A DNA stretch of 64,000 nucleotides, from contig NC_061466.1 of the NCBI RefSeq assembly GCF_022581195.2, forward strand, positions 5,456,001 to 5,520,000. The letters are read 5' to 3'. Under the pieces are notes generated by a model that saw only the letters and a program-made list of their open reading frames with translations, made no database searches and had not been told where the DNA came from. The translations under genes were made by a program, and so were the position numbers. This DNA is from Helicoverpa zea. Lineage: Eukaryota > Arthropoda > Insecta > Lepidoptera > Noctuidae. Positions within the stretch are counted from its first letter, which is position 1, and each line of letters begins with the position of its first letter. This document shows, piece by piece, positions 50,972-63,593 of the stretch.

Positions 50972-50979
50972 GGTGTATG

Positions 50980-53900
50980 TCTGTCCTGTGCAAGTATGGT
51001 CTTTATTGTAGTAAATGTAGGTATGTGTCCCATAAAACAAAAGTTGACAACGCTCCTTTTCATAATAATAGTCTAAAATGCACATTTTCACAACAGTCAT
51101 ATAATTCTTTTAATACTGCTTTAAATACTTGTCATTTAGTTTTAATTTTCTCCTATCAACGCCGGCAGCGCATCTAAATTATTATCATTAAAGTGCAGGA
51201 TTTTACTGGGGAAGGGAGGAAAATTACTGAATCCCACTTATATGTAAATGGCAACTACTGACTTGCTTTTTGGAATATTTGTCTGATTGTATTTTTGTAT
51301 TGGATGTTATAAGGAAATTTTTCATGCCTAAAATTTTAATCGTTTACCCGTCAAAATTCACAGAAGCTGATGTTTTTGGAAATAAAGCTTGATACTTTTT
51401 TTTCCTGTTAGCATGCAGGATCATAATTAATTGAAAATTGTGTTTGAAAAAATTAATTGAAAATTGTTTAAAATAATAATTATTTAAAATTATAGGTATT
51501 GTTAATGGTCACTGATGAAAATCCATAAAGACTCCTAATCTTACAAATAGATTCGCGCTTAACCATTCTATAGTGTCGTTCCAGCAACAATTATATGCAA
51601 GTGGCCGTTAAAGCAATTGAAACTTTTTGCGTCTGGTGCAGCCATATTTAAAAGTACCGTGTACAAAAGAGGTATGCAGGAAAACGATTATACTGCCTTC
51701 CTTTAGGGTTGCTTAGTTCTCGTAAAAGTGAAAATCTATAGCTATATTTTGATGCCCACGAAAAAAAATTATGACCATAAGTTAGCTCGTGTCATATTTT
51801 TGAATAAAATTTCTAAAAATACTTGAGAGAGTTCAACTACCTATATAACCTTTTTTGAGTTATGCATGACACATTTTTTAATTGGTCGTATAATTCCCGA
51901 CCTGACTGTATACAGAATAACACTAAACTTTACTTTTTGTATATTTCTGCTTCTACTGGGACTAGACGATTTCCTCAAGCTACTTAATTAGCAACCTCTA
52001 TACCTAACGATACCAAATTACTAGTTTGGCTCTATTAATAAGCAGCTTAAATTCCCAGAACTTGCTAAGTATACATCCGGTATCATTTCGTCACTCATTT
52101 GGTTGGCAACATGTAACTTCTAAGAAGTTTATGACGGACCACAAATAACTAAAATATGATGTCACATTTAGATGACCAAATGGGTATTTTGTGTCATGTG
52201 GTTAGGACAACAGCGAAACTTTTGGGTGATAGTTGTTAACTTCATAGGTATACCTACCTCTAGGTACCTAATCTTGTTAATATTATTTCATCATAATTTA
52301 CCACTATTAGTTTAGCGAAGCGGTAGGAAAAGTAAAGGCGGAGAACAACATACATTATTGACATTTAATTACTTAAAATTACGGCTTGAATTATACATAT
52401 TTTGTGACTGATCTGATTTGATGACGCTTGGGAGTACCTATTAGAAAAGTTTGTCGAAGAATTCCTACAATTTTTGCATTACAACATCCCGATAACATTG
52501 TTATGTATTGTTGTTGTCCATATTTACCATTCGTCAAGTTAAATGAAAGGTTGTTACAAACGAAATGCACACAGTCAATTCAACAAAGCAATTGTAAAAA
52601 AAAACAGTTGAATGTCAATGACATTTCAAAACTTTTTTTTTAACAACCCTAACTGTGAGGCGAGGGAAACATACTCATAGTGCCAATTCTCCACGTGACG
52701 GTTCCCGAACGATTACGATACGAGCTTTTTACTTAGCTAGTACGAGATAATGCTCTTTCTGTGTCCTTTTTTACACTGGGAAGTTGAGTGATTATTTTGA
52801 AAATCGATTTGGTGAATGATGCATTTTCCATTTTTTTATTTACTTAGTTGGTGTAGCGACGTCGAAAAAGCTGTGTGAGGTATTTTTTTCGTCTGGTCTG
52901 CTGTTGTTTGTGTAAAGTTTGGCGAAGGATGTAAGAAGTAATTACGAGTTCGTAAACTCGGTTTTAATTTGTTTTGTGTAAGCTTTACTTTTGAGCCCAC
53001 AGTGCTGTTGTGCTTTTAGCAATTCTTCAACAATGCTCGCAAACAAAAGAAACTTAACAAACACTAAAAGGAAACAGAATTTACCATTTCACGTGCCCAA
53101 AAAGCAAACTTTTGCCCTCAAAAGGCAAACAATCAAGCCTGGAATTAAGGCAACCCGACTCCGTTGCAAAAAGGCTGAGTCTGCACTAGTTAACACGGCC
53201 GGTCTGGGTGACAACACAAAAATAAAATATATATTCCACCAGTTTCCAGCAATTTAGCAGTCGTGTCGCAGAACTGGGCAATTTCACCAATTCCCTTCTA
53301 TGTTAGCCCTTGGTAACAAGCAAGCGTTAATTGAAAATGGTATTTTTCCCACCTAATCCGACTCCGGTTGTCCAATCGCTCGATCTTAATACATAGTGTG
53401 AGGTGTGTTTTAATTGAATTCAATTGATTATTTTTGTCGCCTGGCCAAACGTATTTACGGCTGTCGAGAGAATTCCGAATTCCGAATTTCTGAATTTAGC
53501 GTCCAACTAAAACTGGAAGCTGTTTTCGTTGGACTCTAGACGCCATTAATATTTTATCACAGCAATTAGTATCAATTTAATTAAATAATCTGATAGAAAA
53601 TTAGGTGTTGGTTTCGTTATTGAAATTGGATGTTTACACACACCGTTTTTGATTACAGTTTAATTTTACAAATAATTATTTGTAGAGATGAAACCGATGC
53701 TTATTAAATACCAATATTGGTTAATGTTTACAAATAATGCTGCTCTTTTTGTGCATAATACTCAACTGTAATCATCCGTGGTTTACCAATTGGAATAAAT
53801 ACAATCAACAATGCACTGTCAATGTTTTAATATTTCCGACAGAAATAGGTCGAGGTTTTTGTTCATATACCTATTTATTTATGAGGAATGACCGATCCAA

Positions 53901-54773
53901 CAATTTTATTTTACCTATTGTATAATTTGCTCACTGCTTTTGCTCTCAATAGAATAGGTGCAAAGATTTCTCAAAATTTTTATTGACCCGTGGAGTTACA
54001 TAACGATGTCAGTTTAAATAGTTTTTTACAGTATTTGGTTGACAAGTAGTTTTAAAAAAAGGGTTTTTAAACTCTCACTTTATGTTCTTGAAGTCCTTTT
54101 TTCAAAGCCATATTATTTTACCTTAGCAACAATAAAGTCAAAACAAAGAGATTAGCGATTTTTTATATCTACTTGAGCTACCTACGTTCCAAATGAAAGC
54201 ACGAGCATGGGGGAAACATTTCACAATATAAGAATACATTTCCACATCGAATCCTCCTCGTACTTGAAGCCTTCAGCCCAACGGTACTTCAATCCGCCAG
54301 TTTTATTGGCACTAATAAAATCATTCATTCGGATAATTACGAGATGAGTTAACAGCACTCCTGCGAGGTTTAGCAGGAGTTTAGGAAACTTTTTAATGCA
54401 TTAATTATTGACTTTGGGTATGTAGCGTAGCGTTTGGGAATCAATATTTCATATTATCAAGCTTATTTGTGTGTAACAAGGCAGGTGAAATAGAGTAAGC
54501 AGTTATCTCAAGTTTATTCGCTTTTAAAAATAATGTATAAAAATTACGGTATCGTAGTGGAAAAATAAACGTTCTTGCAGGTCAAAGCTCTCTTAACTCT
54601 ACATATGTATATAAAAAACACAATTATAAGATACCCTAGTGCTTAGCCGACTGGCAAGGTTCATCCTCATTTTACACTTTTTGATAGTTCTTTAATCACA
54701 AATTGTACCATCTAGCTTAGTGTTGTGTGTTGACTTGAACTAACATTAGTGTCATGTTCATATAATGGATAGT
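50980..54773. other. Non-coding spacer
   Basis: The frame at 52991-53257 (88 codons, Lys-rich) is not recognised. GC-richer text at about 53270-53400 may be conserved non-coding DNA. No transposon ends were found. Confidence 0.5.
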
Positions 54774-54989
54774 GTGAGGACTAGGGCATGCAATTTCGGT
54801 AAAACAAAAATTACCGGTAAAAATTCGGTAATAAAAATATTTCTACCGGTAAAACGGTAATTTTTGTAATTTTTTTTAAAATGTGATATTATAACAATAA
54901 GATTGGGTAGTCCTAAAGCAAAAACTAAATAAATATGCAAAGTATAAGGTGGTAAACGTTTTTTGTGACGTGGGCCGTAACAAAAAACA

Positions 54990-55285
54990 TGTCAGTACCA
55001 TCCGTACGCGATGTCGCCGACAAAATGCAAGAGAAACGGCTGCGACTAATGCATACATGTAAAAAGGAGTGACACCTGAGGACATCGGCAGTGTGAATGC
55101 GATACTCAATCTCAATATATCCGGTCAAAGGCGCAAAGGCAGGCCGAAACCGTGGTGGTTGAGTGTCGTAATGAATGACATGAAAATCTGCGAACTCGAA
55201 GAGGAAGATGTCTATTCAGGAGGATAGAGCGAAGTGGAAGAAGGAAGATACGGAAAGCCGACTCCGTCACAAAACGGGATAAACG
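54990..55285 (+). pseudogene. Remnant of a LINE ORF C-terminus (endonuclease-RT type)
   Basis: In the plus strand VRDVADKMQEKRLRLMHTC precedes a stop. A second frame gives GQRRKGRPKPWWLSVVMNDM and then EEEDVY, and a third gives QEDRAKWKKEDTESR. In order these resemble the C-terminal tail (GRP-x-x-W ... DM ... EDV-x-DRAKW) common in RTE-like LINE proteins of moths. The reading frame changes at least twice and stops interrupt it. It is embedded in the hAT-like element. Family name is by motif recognition only. Confidence 0.7.
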
Positions 55286-55559
55286 CTAAGAATTACCGTA
55301 AAAAAAATATTTTCATTGAAGTGAAAGCCCTTTTTTATGGTAAATCATCAAATGACAGACTCTTTCTGTCTAAAACCCATGTTTTTTAGTAGGCGTTTTA
55401 TGGACCAGGGTCGCGGTAACTCTTTCGAACAATCCCGCGGCCCCGGCAGGCCTTGGCCCTGCTGGGCCCCACTGGGTTTGCTGACATATCCCTGAGGAGC
55501 CCGTGGAACAACGCGCGCCGCTGTCACGGCTCTGTTGTCTATGGAGACGGTGGAACGAT

Positions 55560-55905
55560 GAGCCACACGAACTCACCGCCCACAGACCGACGCCTAAGGT
55601 GTCCGGGAGTCGTCTCTCGACCCTTGGCGCCCGTGGTGTCTTCCTGGTCCACTACAGCGGTTGGGATGAGAGGTGCTACTTGCAGTCGCTCCGCTGTCTC
55701 CTTCTCGAGCATGACTGCTTCGCAGAAGGAAGCGACGGCTTCCCATTCCCTCTAGCTCCGGACCATGGCTTGAACCAGGGAAGGACGCGAAAGGTCGCCG
55801 CTGCCTATTGCCTCGACGACGACACGGCGGTACCCTTTCCAGGCAGTGCATACCTGGACTGTGTGCTCCACCGTGTCCTCAGAGCTGTCCGCATGGTGGT
55901 GAAGT
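55560..55905 (-). pseudogene. Remnant of an R1-like LINE ORF2 C-terminus
   Basis: Read on the minus strand, this GC-rich stretch gives EDTVEHTVQVCTAW, then GSGDLSRPSLVQAMVRS, a stop, then REWEAVASFCEAVMLEKETA. This is the order of the C-terminal Cys/His segment and tail (DTxEHT...CxAW ... FCExVM..KE.AER) in R1-type and related lepidopteran LINEs. The first Cys of the expected Cys-His cluster is replaced and one stop interrupts the frame, so it is dead. The 134-codon plus-strand frame at 55503-55907 is its antisense shadow. Its composition differs strongly from the surrounding AT-rich DNA. Confidence 0.72.
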
Positions 55906-56342
55906 AAAGCCCTTGCTCAGTAAGGTCATAGAGTAGGTAAAATAAGCATTAGCTACATTTGTACCTAGTATGGGCTGACAGCTATGAGGAAAAACAGAAT
56001 AACCGAATGAATACAATTTGTTTAGATTTTATAAATTAAGATGAGAAAGAAGATTTGTATCTATTCTAGAGATAGTTAAGGACACACAAGTTTACTTTCC
56101 TAAAAAACAGCAACTTTTACACTCTTACAATACGTAATGTATACAACATCACATTATATTCAGGCTACATAACAAAGATTTGACGTTAAATGAACAATTG
56201 CTATATTTTATCAGAAAAACGTAAAAACCGGTAAATTACCGGTTTCATGTTATTTTTACCGGTAATTTAAAACTCGCAAAAATGGGCGATTTACCGGTAA
56301 AAACGAAACCGGTTAACCGGTATTGCATGCCCTAGTGAGGAC

Positions 56343-57328
56343 ATCATTGACCCTGTGTGTAAGAGGATGCGCTAATTCTCTTGACGACTATGCGCCGTTT
56401 ATTTAGATTTATTGCTTGTTTACTGTATTATAGTTGCTGTTTGTTTGTGACATACTATATATATGAATGATGAAGTTTATTTGAAATATTTAATCTAAAC
56501 GCTTGTAAATTAATAAATTCATTCTAACCACGAATTTACCTAATATTTATGTTATGTAATAAGTTCATATTATGCGTACCTAGAATTTTAAGTCTTTTTT
56601 TTACATTTCATTCGGCGATAAACAATTCGATTCCATATTTTTCTAACTTAAGTAGAACCTCTTGTAGGTTACAAGCGGTAAACAAGCGGTTCCCAACAAA
56701 AGCTTTTGAAACAACTTAATCCAGAATCAAGACAGTAAACAAACTCCCGTTAATAATTACATTAATCTGGATAGCAGTAAACCACTAGCAGTCAGAAATA
56801 ATACGATTAGCAGTTGAGTAGCGTCTAGACAGACACAATTACAAACTAGGCTATTATGTAACTCAGTCAGGAGTTCACTAGGAACTGCAGGAACAGAAAT
56901 TATGTTCAGGTGAACAGGTTTTAGTAACTGTTATTTGGAACTGTTATTTATCCATGTGTGCTAAATATAGGTTAAGCTTTCAAATGAGAGTTGTGTGTGT
57001 TAGGTAAGTATGTATTTATGTTTCATTTTTTACACTAATTATTTTATTCAGAAGATTGATTTTGAAGTCCTTGAATTTAATAAAAGAACGAAAGTAAATT
57101 TAGCACGAAAAACTTAGCTGAACGTTCAGATTTTTAAGTGACTTTGAATGGAATAACTTCAAACCTCAACAGGCATTGTTGCCATCAAGAACATTCGAAT
57201 ACTCGATCCGAACAATTGAAAAGTTCAGGCTACTTAGCATTTCGAGAACTTTCCTAAATTACTTCTCCGAGAATTCGGAACGCAATTCGTGAATATGACA
57301 CAAAACACTCGAGTAACATTTATCAAAA
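56343..57328. other. Non-coding spacer
   Basis: AT-rich; nothing recognised. Confidence 0.5.
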
Positions 57329-57533
57329 ACCGTCCAAGTGCGAGTCGGACTCGCGCACGAAGGGTTCCGTACCGATTTATAAAACGGAAAAAAAATCACG
57401 TTTGTAATAAAATTAATATTAATTTAAGTTCATCATCTGTGAAAACTTCAACTCTCTAACTATCGGACGGACGGACGGACAGAGGAGCGAAAACAATAGG
57501 GTCCCGTTTTACCGTTTGGGTACGGAACCCTAA
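57329..57533 (+). repeat. Dispersed insect repeat with 'agggttccgtac' inverted ends
   Basis: It starts 'ccgtccaagtgcgagtcgga' and 'ctcgcgcacgaagggttccg', has a (GGAC)n run near 57467-57482, and ends 'gggtacggaaccctaaaaa'. 'agggttccgtac' (57361-57372) is the exact reverse complement of 57520-57531. This sequence is widespread in moth genomes. It is non-coding and probably a MITE- or SINE-like element. Confidence 0.75.
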
Positions 57534-60500
57534 AAACGTTGTCAAAGAGTAAGCACCACAGATGCGACTGTTCGTGTTGACGTGGCGTTTGTCAAAGTGT
57601 GCTCAAACACCCCGTTTCTTTGTTGGCAGTCGCGTTGTTTTCGCGCACTGCAATAATCTACAGCTCTACAAACTTGGCACAATATACTTAGCTCTGATTG
57701 TGATGTTTACTTACTGTTTTAATTTTTTTTTGTTCTTTGACAATTTAGTAGTATTTTTATAGAACTGTCACATAGTCTATTTATAGGTTGTTCTTTTTTC
57801 TAAAGCATGTCCGATCCAGCTTAAGTTGTGTTAAGATAAATGAGGCTTTGGTCACGTAGGTCGTAAATCATGCTAATTAATTGTACTTGTATTAAGGCCT
57901 TGGGGCATTGAATATTTAGGTAAAAACTGCCTTAACAATGATTCATTAAGCGCTATATTTACAGAATTGGATGTCCTTAAATAATAAAGCATTTAGCTAG
58001 TAACGTTTTGCAATTTTATAACATTACTGAGTTTTCTATAATATCAGGTTGTATCCAAAAATCAATCGCACTGTATATTTGGCATCCGAAATATTCACGC
58101 AAGCGGTGTCAACCCCAAAATGGGGCTAATTTCCATAAATATTTCGCCTTCCAAAATCAATACTCAAACGAATATTCTTTCCGCAGCGGCATTATTTACG
58201 TACAGAAGTATAGGTTTTATTGCAAACGGTGAGGTTCTTTAGTGAAAGCATGTTAAGCCCATGTTTACAATAAAACCCTTGAACGTCCCTAATTTTAAGC
58301 ACCGACGCTACATACACGTTTGCTGACAAACAGCGAAGGGTTAACAGTCTGCTGCGTAACAGAGGGTGTTCGTAAAAGGTACATCATATGCAGGGTTAAT
58401 AAAAAAAGTAAGAGAACGCAGGTGATGTTTTCTAAAGCGTAAAAGGGAAGTTATATATTTTTTCTTTTTGTTACTCGTTTCTCTTAATACGTTTTAAATA
58501 AAAGCGTGCGTGTGAAGTATTTTTAAATGGTTCTCTTAAGTCATAAATATTTTTTCAAGTTGCTGATTTTGTGCTAGAATAGGTACCTAAATAGCAATTT
58601 GAAAAAGTCATTGGCCACTGGCTACTAAATGCTGCACGGAGCAAATTTTTGGTCTGGGCTATTATTTTTTAGACTTTTAAATCGAAATGTAAATAATTGG
58701 GCATATTGCAGAGTCCAAATTCAGAATGAATAAGACAGTAATTCTAGTCAGTAATAACAGTCGTCTACCCACGAAGTTCCACGAACCAAGACAGATTAGT
58801 TTTATGGTGCTGCCCATTGATAACTTTAATTTTAAATTAATTCTTAAGAAATCGATTAAATAATCTACTTAACTCGCTTGATTAATATTTGTTTACGATG
58901 ATGACAAAGCGGAACAAGTCAAAACATGAATTGACCAATTTGCACCTGTGTCATTTCTGATAATACGTGTCCTAAGTTCATAAATGATAGCCATAATCAC
59001 TTATCATAGTTACCACATCTTTGTACTATAATCTATATAGGTATTATTTATTTATGCCAGTTAAAACTATTTTATCGCGTAACATATCCTATATTATTAT
59101 CTACGGATTCTCCCCTCGTCTTCGCTATGTCTATCATAACAGCAGTTTATTTACCTCAATTTATAACGCTTTACAAATGGCCGACAGGATTTTCTGACGG
59201 TAGTGTAGAATCAGTGGCTACGATAGCCCCATGGGCTGATAAATGCATGCAACATGAGTATCTGGGCTATGGTTTCTTGTCAGAAGTGAAAAATACTATA
59301 ACCGACGTTTAATCCCAATTCCTTCTTTTTGCATTGTCTTTGTGAAGATTTATGTAATTTTTAACATGAAAATACAAAGTTCTAATAAAATCCCTTTTTT
59401 AGGATTAAAATATATTTAAAAGCATTCAAAAGTATACTATGTGATTAGTTTTTATATCTACACCGTTCGTTACTACGTAAAAAATGTTGAAACATTTTTT
59501 CTTAATAAAATGAAAACCGCATCTTTCTGGATGAAACCGCTGACGCTGCACTTACTAATTAACGCGGAAACTTCCATTATGCAAAGTGAATCTGGCGAAG
59601 AGCCAATAATTATAATCTTAAGAGATTATAGCTCAAGTGGTTTCTACCTACTTACTCGTTCGGGGTCAGCTTTAGTCTTTGGCTGTGCCGTACTAATATT
59701 TTTTAGTTTTTTTTCCTCTCAATTTGTGTTGGGTTTTTATATGTATCTTATCTTATATATTGATTTAATCTTAAGTGTTATTTAAGAAATTCCCTTAGTC
59801 TAAAGTTTGATATTTTCAGTAAGAGAGGTAAAGTACCTAAGTGAGTAATCTTGTTGATTCGTTCTTGTTATCTACTTTGGGTTATTTGCACACTTTGATG
59901 AAAAGTTCAGTGTAGACTGTTATCCTTCCCTATGTAATAATTTTGTCAATTTCTAACGAAACTCAATAATTTATCTTTATCCTTGTGTTTATCCATACCG
60001 AAATTCAATAGTTCCCATAGTATAAAATGTAAAATGTCGTATTTACTTTTATGACACCAAAATATTTTCAATAAACTAGTTTTGGTAGTTTCTTTTTGTA
60101 CTGTTAGTGAATTTCGAAAATAGAAAGTTCCATTCATATGGCAACCCTCGCGAAAATGTTTATGGGAAATATAAAGCCACCATACTTTAAGCCGATGTTA
60201 TCATATAGATAATTTATCACAGTTTTATCGTGAGATTTTTTTCTTCCGACTAAGTGTTGGGGTAAACGGGAGTAAGTGCCGGTGATATATTATGTCCTGA
60301 TGGTAATCCTGATGGTGCAAAATATTCTGTAAGGAGTAGTAAAAGGGCTAGGCCTCCTGGTATGATTCCGAAGATTCTGGAAACCGTCTCAATTCCATAT
60401 AAATCACGTTATTTTATATTCAGTGTTATAATTTGCATCTTCTCAATTAAACATGCACACTGGTGATGATACATACATCAATTAAAACCTTCTTATCATT

Positions 60501-61134
60501 CAACAGTAATCATGCTTCCGTACCGTAAGCAAAAACTCCGGCCACCAGATTCTTCGTTACCAAAAATAAATTAGGTTCAGGGGGCTATTCGTACTTCTCT
60601 TGTAATAATAAAATTAATTTTCTTTTGAGATTGTTATATCAAAAGCCTTTCATATACCCAACCAAGTCCAAAGTTTATTTACCGAGGGTACATAATAAAC
60701 CTTATCGAAAATACTCGTTATTCAGTATTCATTCCAATATTCTGCTCAATCCCGACTGAATTCTTTAGGGAATCCAAAGTATTCGAAGTCCGGCAAGGTC
60801 CAAGATTTCCATCCGGAATTAACTGGAAATTCGTCGAGTCTGGCTCCAAAAGTTAGGTCTAGACTTTTGAACAATGGCCGAAGATTATTTTATTGGAAAA
60901 TTTGTTCAGAAATACTATCAATACAATCATAGCGGCAGGAAATCTTGGCGGCATTGCTGATAAAGTTTATTTCAAGACATTTGCTATATGAATTTTCGTA
61001 TTTACATTGATACATGGCAACATAGTTTCAGCGTGATTTATTTGTGTTAATAAAGGATATATTTAACCTTTTGGTTTATTATTAACGGGTTAAATCCCAT
61101 CCCTCTAGTTTGAAAGTACAAAATACTATCAACA
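57534..61134. other. Non-coding spacer
   Basis: Chance frames at 59127-59312 and 59441-59785 (114 codons, with a hydrophobic C-terminus) show no family resemblance. No recognised repeats. Confidence 0.45.
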
Positions 61135-61533
61135 ATGAACCAGATCGCTCCCTCTTTACAAAGAACGGGCCACATAAGTACAGATCCATCAAGCATCAAG
61201 GGAATGCAACAAAAGAGTTCATTCTTATCTCCTCACTACATTGTGCATCTGCAATACACGGGCGGAATTAAAAAACCATCCTTGGATGCTCGGAATTCCC
61301 TGAAGGGTCCGATGTCTGAGGTCGGAGCCGAAGGGCGCTGCCGATTGAATGTGGTCAATGTGGCGAAGGGGACTGGACATTCGAGGAGAATGCTTCAGTA
61401 CGCCACGATTAACTACGACTGTTTAGATATCCTGCAAATGAAAAGACTGACAGGGATTGATAGTTGTTCGGATATCGTAGGAATCCTTTTGTTTGAGGCA
61501 CGGTGGATTGATTCGGAATTGTTTGTTGAATAG
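61135..61533 (+). other. Unrecognised 132-codon open frame
   Basis: An ATG-to-TAG frame of 132 codons in a locally GC-richer block. The peptide is basic with mixed composition and no signal peptide, membrane segment or recognised motif. At the window's overall composition a frame this long is only borderline unusual, and the local composition makes chance more likely. It might be a degraded exon or transposon piece. There is no splice or promoter support. Confidence 0.2.
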
Positions 61534-62772
61534 TTGGATGGGTAAGTAAATTGTTTGGTTTGATTAGGATAACCCTTTGGAACTATTTATCAAAGTTTTT
61601 CTGTTTTGGTTTCTGCTGCTGTTTAAATCCGTTAATATTAAGATGTCCATAGGCATGTGTACCAATGTTTTGAGTAATGATGTTCATGAAACAATGTCAC
61701 AATCAATGGAGTAAATTAAAGTTCAACAAAAGAAATAAAATACATGAACTATCCCCTAATAAGTACACACCAAAGACCCAGTAGCTAACACAACATACAA
61801 AATCGGCAACCAGCAAAAAAAAAAGGTTTAAGCATTCCATAGCTAAAGGGCTCGCATTAATTCAAAGGGCACGTCTCGCTTCCTGTCTCCGAACATTGTC
61901 GAAATGTTAATTTACCGGAAATTAAAGTTGTTTCAACTTGTTACCCTTTGGACATGACTCTTTGCCTATATTTGTGTTACCATGAATAAAACATGTGTTT
62001 TTTTTTTCTCCGTTTAATTTCTTTTTTTTGCAATTGATCGTTGGTTATGGAATTTATCGTATGTAGGCATGCTGTCGACTGTCTTTATCATTGCATATTA
62101 AATAGGCATCGAATAAATTATTAGTCATACTGATCCATAAATTACACACATTGATTATTGTATTATTAAGTTATTTAGTGCCTGTCATCGTATTTTTTTT
62201 GTAAATCTGTCAGTCATCTGATAGCTGCTTACTCAAAAAAAAGCATTTCAAAAGTTACGGCACGTGAAGAACTTTTATTTTAAATATTTTTACCTTCCTG
62301 CTTGAAAAAAAAAACCATGGTTTATGCTCTAGATAACTTATACGCAATCTAAGTCCAACCTTGTAAGGGACAGAAAGTACTGTAGGTACATTCGAACGAT
62401 TTATCAAACTGAATCATACTTATCACCAAACATTTCGAGGCACAACAAATGATTTAGTTAATCAAACCTTTATCATATCGTACGATTTTTAATCTAAAGT
62501 TTAGCGTCATAGCTTACTATCAAAATTGTATAAGTATATCGAATTATCAAGTTATCTTGCCTTATCACATCCGGATCGAAACTAAATAAATAAAAAGATG
62601 AATAAAACTACTATCAGCACTTAATCTGGTATACCTATCATAAAAATCTCTTTCATTTTTCAATATGGTTTACTTTAATATTTTTTCTTCAAATACTTTG
62701 TACCTAATATCTCCTCATATAATAAAATGATAGAAAAGTCAAAACTGTACATTGAATATTTTTTTTAAAGAC
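61534..62772. other. Non-coding spacer
   Basis: AT-rich; nothing recognised. Confidence 0.5.
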
Positions 62773-63044
62773 TTGGGGGGTGATCCGTAATCGATTCTGA
62801 ACCCAAATATGTAGTTTTTAGAATTTTTGTCTGTATGTTTGTTTATCTGTTTGTCTGTATGTTTGTCCCGGATAAACTCAAAAGGTACTGCATGGATTTA
62901 AATCAAATTTGTCATGACTATTACCTGTGGGCCGGTTCAACACATAGGCTATATATTATCACGCTATCACCTTCGGAGGATGAGAAATTGGAAAATTGGA
63001 AATTCTATTTTGCCCACGCAGACGAAGTCGCGGGCAACAGCTAG
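62773..63044 (+). mobile_element. Helitron-like element, second type
   Basis: It contains 'gggggtgatccgtaatcgat', a (GTNTGTTT)n run near 62828-62865, 'cccggataaactcaaaaggt' and a 3' end with the imperfect hairpin 'tgcccacg...cgcgggca' (63011-63035), then 'acagCTAG' followed by T. Hairpin plus CTAG|T is the Helitron 3' signature. The 5' boundary is approximate. The 69-codon frame across it (62835-63044) is a by-product. Confidence 0.65.
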
Positions 63045-63300
63045 TTACTTATAAAATTATAATAAACACTACTTTCATCCCCACACAAGTTTTTGCCTAC
63101 AATAATCCCACGCTCTCTCAACCACTTTTGTTGTGTCCGTACCGAAAATGTCGAGTTCCAACACAAAATCAGGCAGCATTACATCGCACAATCCTATTAT
63201 GTCGTCAAACAAATCAGCATCAACTGCGCATACCATACTAATTTCACAAACGATTATTTACCGACAAAACAGTACGCAGATAAATACGACAATTTCATTA
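63045..63300. other. Spacer with overlapping chance frames
   Basis: Three overlapping frames on the plus strand are open because stops are locally few. None is recognisable. Confidence 0.5.
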
Positions 63301-63301
63301 T

Positions 63302-63365
63302 TAATACGCGTCTACACACTGCGTAATACGAGTCTACATATTGCGTAATACGCGTCTACACAGGG
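63302..63365. repeat. 22-bp minisatellite, three units
   Basis: 'taatacgcgtctacacactg' and close variants start at 63302, 63324 and 63346. Period is 22 bp, with the third unit partial. ACGCGT occurs in two of the units. Confidence 0.85.
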
Positions 63366-63593
63366 TACAGGTTTAATCCATTTGTGTCATTATTAAATCA
63401 TGATTGTGAAGGTATTGGAGGTTCAAAACATGTAATTAAATGAGGTATCCTTGTTTCGTGGTTTGTGGTTGCAGATAGTGCAATCGTAGATAATTTAGGT
63501 CTACTTGTGTGGTTTAATGCGGGCACGCCAGTGGGCAGGGGGATGAATTTGCATGCGTTCATGAAAGGTATTACATTTCGTATCGGATCAAAC
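63366..63593. other. Spacer before the second P-like copy
   Basis: Nothing is recognised. The last 8 bases, GATCAAAC (63586-63593), are the predicted target duplication of the adjoining element. Confidence 0.5.

Larger units (their letters stand above)
49163..50979. repeat. 8-bp target-site duplication GGTGTATG around the P-like element
   Basis: GGTGTATG at 49163-49170 and 50972-50979 directly abuts the terminal inverted repeats on both sides. Exact 8-bp duplications are made by P-superfamily and hAT transposases. The perfect match supports a relatively young, unrearranged insertion. Confidence 0.93.
54782..56334. mobile_element. hAT-like non-autonomous transposon, 1,553 bp, composite
   Basis: Terminal inverted repeats TAGGGCATGCAAT (54782-54794) and its complement (56322-56334) are flanked by an exact 8-bp duplication. 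Both ends carry clusters of 'taccggtaa'/'ttaccggt' words (left about 54805-54870, right about 56225-56320), the subterminal repeat arrangement that hAT transposases bind. No hAT transposase is encoded. The interior holds a worn LINE fragment on the plus strand (54990-55285) and a GC-rich LINE fragment on the minus strand (about 55560-55905). Either LINEs inserted into it or it captured the pieces. Confidence 0.88.
54774..56342. repeat. 8-bp target-site duplication GTGAGGAC around the hAT-like element
   Basis: GTGAGGAC occurs at 54774-54781 and 56335-56342, directly outside the 13-bp inverted repeats. The exact match fits hAT insertion. Confidence 0.92.

Noticed and set aside
55503..55907. 134-codon plus-strand frame in GC-rich DNA
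   Set aside because: It is the antisense shadow of the R1-like LINE remnant, which gives recognisable motifs on the minus strand.
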